Assembly: GCA_905205085.1 (NCBI GenBank)
Contig: CAJLCG010000086.1
Location: forward strand, 1-9,671
Source: an uncultured Oscillospiraceae bacterium
GTDB lineage: Bacteria > Bacillota > Clostridia > Oscillospirales > Oscillospiraceae
Direction of reading: 5' to 3'
DNA: 9,671 bases
Position numbers and translations under genes: made by a program. This document shows positions 6,089-9,671 of the stretch, in pieces (the stretch's first letter is position 1; every line of letters starts with the position of its first letter). The notes below the pieces were generated by a model. It was not told where the DNA came from. It was given only the letters and a program-made list of their open reading frames with translations, and ran no database searches.

Positions 6089-6116
6089 ATTATAGCCTAG
6101 GAATTGGTTCTGTCAA
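6089..6116 (-). promoter_or_regulatory. Sigma-A promoter for the NSS transporter gene
   Basis: On the minus strand, a perfect TTGACA (6111-6116) and a perfect TATAAT (6089-6094) are separated by 16 bases. Transcription would start near 6082, giving a leader of about 62 bases. The promoter lies 35 bases beyond the stop of the upstream gene on the same strand, and no terminator is seen between them. Confidence 0.9.
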
Positions 6117-6150
6117 GTCCGGAGGAGGGAAAAGGAGGATAACGGGCGAA

Positions 6151-6684
6151 TTAGGCCGGAGAAGCGGTCAAAACCCCTTGGCGCATAGAGCGCAGGCCGC
6201 GCAGGGAGCAGAAGTCCACCGGGCGGACCAGGCCGGGACATTTGCCCAGCTCCGCCGCGCCGCTCTCTTCCAGCAGGCTGGCCACAAACTGGGAGCAAAA
6301 GTAATGGTGTTCCCGGCGCAGGGGCTGGTGAAAGTAGCAGCTCAGAGCCCCCAGCAGATTGTAGTGGTACTGCTCCCGTCGGGCATACATGGTGGAAAGC
6401 TGTTGTTTCAGGTGCTCATAGGCTTCGGCAGAGACCTCCAGCTCGCACAGGCACCAGGGTGTCGCCCGGCCGCCGATGGGCCGGCCATCCAGACGCTCCT
6501 GGACCAACCCGGCAGGCAGGGCAAAGCGGGGGTCCAGGCGGGCGAAGCTGTAAAAGGGACCGGTGGGCCCGTCCAGACCGATGGAGGCGTGGGTATAGCG
6601 GTCATCGGTGGCCAGGTGAATGAGCCGGGAAAACCAGGTCCCCGAGCGGGTGAGGAGGATGTACACGGTTTTGGTCTGCGTCAT
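6151..6684 (-). CDS. Permuted NlpC/P60 (papain-fold) superfamily protein, substrate unknown
   Basis: A 177-residue soluble protein without a signal peptide or membrane segment. The order of motifs is that of the circularly permuted NlpC/P60 branch (YaeF/YiiX/LRAT-like): a histidine in YTHASIGLD (30-38, H32) comes first, and the cysteine in YFCSQFVASLLEES (128-141, C130) comes near the C-terminus, followed by a helix. In ordinary NlpC/P60 peptidases the cysteine comes first. Members of the permuted group are thiol hydrolases or acyltransferases acting on lipids or amides; which applies here cannot be told. The start ATG has AAAGGA about 11 bases upstream on the minus strand. It may be read through into the NSS transporter gene, but that gene has its own strong promoter, so a functional link is weak. 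It is divergent from leuS. Confidence 0.75.
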   Translation of the reverse strand: MTQTKTVYILLTRSGTWFSRLIHLATDDRYTHASIGLDGPTGPFYSFARLDPRFALPAGLVQERLDGRPIGGRATPWCLCELEVSAEAYEHLKQQLSTMYARREQYHYNLLGALSCYFHQPLRREHHYFCSQFVASLLEESGAAELGKCPGLVRPVDFCSLRGLRSMRQGVLTASPA

Positions 6685-6708
6685 ATGGACCCCGTCCTTT
6701 CTGGGTTC

Positions 6709-6717
6709 AGAATAGCA
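6709..6717 (-). promoter_or_regulatory. Possible extended -10 promoter for the permuted NlpC/P60 gene
   Basis: On the minus strand, TGC followed by TATTCT resembles an extended -10 element, with no clear -35 but an AT-rich stretch upstream (6741-6780). The resulting leader would be only about 18 bases. A 10-bp palindrome, TTCCATGGAA (6731-6740), lies just upstream of it. Confidence 0.3.
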
Positions 6718-6785
6718 AACAGGATATAAATTCCATGGAAGGGAAAATTAAGATTTTTATAAAATTGCATTTAGAAGGTTAAATC

Positions 6786-6802
6786 TGGCCTCTGAGAGGC
6801 CA
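6786..6802. repeat. Inverted repeat in the intergenic region upstream of leuS
   Basis: TGGCCTC and GAGGCCA flank TGA, a perfect 7-bp dyad. It sits about 28 bases upstream of the leuS -35 and upstream of the likely minus-strand promoter, so it is probably not transcribed from either. No T run follows, which argues against a terminator. It may be an operator for one of the two divergent genes. Confidence 0.35.
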
Positions 6803-6829
6803 AACCCACGCCGGGTCGGACGGAAGCCC

Positions 6830-6858
6830 TTGCAATCTGGACAAATTGCGGGTATAAT
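6830..6858 (+). promoter_or_regulatory. Sigma-A promoter for leuS
   Basis: TTGCAA (6830-6835) and a perfect TATAAT (6853-6858) are separated by 17 bases. The leader from about 6865 to the start codon is only some 55 bases, with a small 5-bp hairpin (6879-6892). That is too short for a T-box, which many Firmicutes aminoacyl-tRNA synthetase genes carry. Confidence 0.8.
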
Positions 6859-6920
6859 GTTACGGTCTCAATATATAAGTGCCGACTGGCGCGGTAAAAA
6901 TACAGGAGAGCGTGATTGAT

Positions 6921-9344
<2,424 letters not shown>

Positions 9345-9395
9345 TGGTGCATTGTCCCGTTACAAAAAATTCAAATTTGCAGAGCAAAGAAGAAC

Positions 9396-9424
9396 TTGAC
9401 ATTTGACAGAAAGTCAAATATAAT
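9396..9424 (+). promoter_or_regulatory. Perfect sigma-A promoter for rpsU with an inverted repeat filling its spacer
   Basis: TTGACA (9396-9401) and TATAAT (9419-9424) both match consensus exactly, at the ideal 17-base spacing. The whole spacer is the inverted repeat TTTGAC-AGAAA-GTCAAA (9402-9418). Its first arm also makes a second, overlapping TTGACA (9403-9408). A dyad centred between the -35 and -10 is a classic operator position. Start of transcription is expected near 9431, followed by a leader with a 5-bp hairpin GCCAT/ATGGC (9437-9450). Confidence 0.85.
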
Positions 9425-9496
9425 GGTTCTGTTAAAGCCATACAAATGGCCCTTTCGTGGCAGAAAACCTGTCGCGCCGGAGGGAGGGAAATATAA

Positions 9497-9671
9497 ATGT
9501 CGGAAGTCCGTGTAAGAGAAAACGAGTCTCTGGAGAGCGCTCTGAAGCGCTTTAAGCGCAGCTGCGCCAAATCTGGCGTGCTGGCCGAGGTTCGTAAGCG
9601 CGAGCATTATGAGAGCCCCAGCGTGAAGCGCCGCAAGAAGTCCGAGGCAGCGCGGAAGAATCGTAAAAAGT
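9497..9671 (+). CDS. rpsU: 30S ribosomal protein S21 (reaches the window edge)
   Basis: The small basic protein of the 30S subunit near the anti-Shine-Dalgarno end of 16S rRNA, which helps initiation. The 58 visible codons start [19 protein letters not shown] and continue with [21 protein letters not shown] to a lysine/arginine-rich end, RKNRKK. This matches the Firmicutes S21 family, which is usually about 57-60 residues. The window ends one base after codon 58, and that base is T, so the stop codon may begin at 9671; the coding sequence is essentially complete but unproven at the end. The ribosome site GGAGGGAGGG (9479-9488) sits 8 bases before the ATG. The perfect upstream promoter fits a highly expressed ribosomal gene. 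Confidence 0.97.
   Translation, partial: MSEVRVRENESLESALKRFKRSCAKSGVLAEVRKREHYESPSVKRRKKSEAARKNRKK

Noticed and set aside
6786..6802. Hairpin considered as a terminator
   Set aside because: No T run follows on either strand, and no upstream gene on either strand needs termination there; it is listed as an inverted repeat only.
6859..6920. Possible T-box leader for leuS
   Set aside because: The transcribed leader is far too short and lacks the specifier stem and the conserved antiterminator bulge sequence.
9345..9395. Search for a leuS terminator
   Set aside because: Only AT-rich sequence and a short CAAATTTG palindrome are seen; no stem with a T tract, so none is called.

Overview
This is an ordinary-looking chromosomal segment of a GC-rich Clostridia bacterium, most likely Oscillospiraceae/Ruminococcaceae and similar to Flavonifractor or Oscillibacter. 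The evidence is strong AGGAGG-type ribosome sites, near-consensus sigma-A promoters, a SAM-I (S-box) riboswitch before metK, short rho-independent terminators, a small S21 protein of Firmicutes type, and coding regions full of G/C-ending codons. The species assignment is inference. I see no mobile element, CRISPR array, tRNA, rRNA or phage gene.

Layout. 21-881 (-) is a rhomboid/Derlin-like membrane protein that appears to lack a catalytic dyad and carries a C-terminal cysteine-rich zinc-binding tail. Divergent from it, 1110-2354 (+) is an archaeal/Thermotoga-type S-adenosylhomocysteine hydrolase. A promoter only 6 bases past its stop drives a SAM-I riboswitch with an intrinsic terminator (2408-2549), and then metK (2580-3767, +). 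A strong terminator follows, and then deoC (3977-4630, +) with its own promoter and an unusual palindromic leader. A bidirectional terminator (4645-4685) separates deoC from the convergent 4703-6019 (-) gene, a sodium-coupled amino-acid transporter of the NSS/SLC6 family. Upstream of it on the same strand, 6151-6684 (-) encodes a small protein with the circularly permuted NlpC/P60 (papain-like) signature. Divergent from that is leuS (6921-9344, +). The window ends inside or exactly at the end of rpsU (9497 onward), which has a perfect consensus promoter. Every gene-free gap is shorter than 240 bases.

How the genes work together. The only clear pathway pair is ahcY-metK, the two ends of the activated-methyl cycle: MetK makes SAM from methionine and ATP, and AhcY regenerates homocysteine from the spent cofactor. 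The riboswitch lies between them, so it controls metK and, because no separate ahcY terminator is visible, probably also ends ahcY transcripts in a SAM-dependent way. The remaining genes (deoxyribose-phosphate aldolase, NSS transporter, permuted papain-fold protein, leucyl-tRNA synthetase, ribosomal protein S21) look like independent housekeeping or accessory units.

No wholly new multi-gene system is evident. The points most worth a second look are the pseudo-rhomboid with a zinc tail, the substrate question for the archaeal-type SAH hydrolase, the non-standard antiterminator geometry of the riboswitch, and several operator-like inverted repeats at the ahcY, deoC and rpsU promoters.
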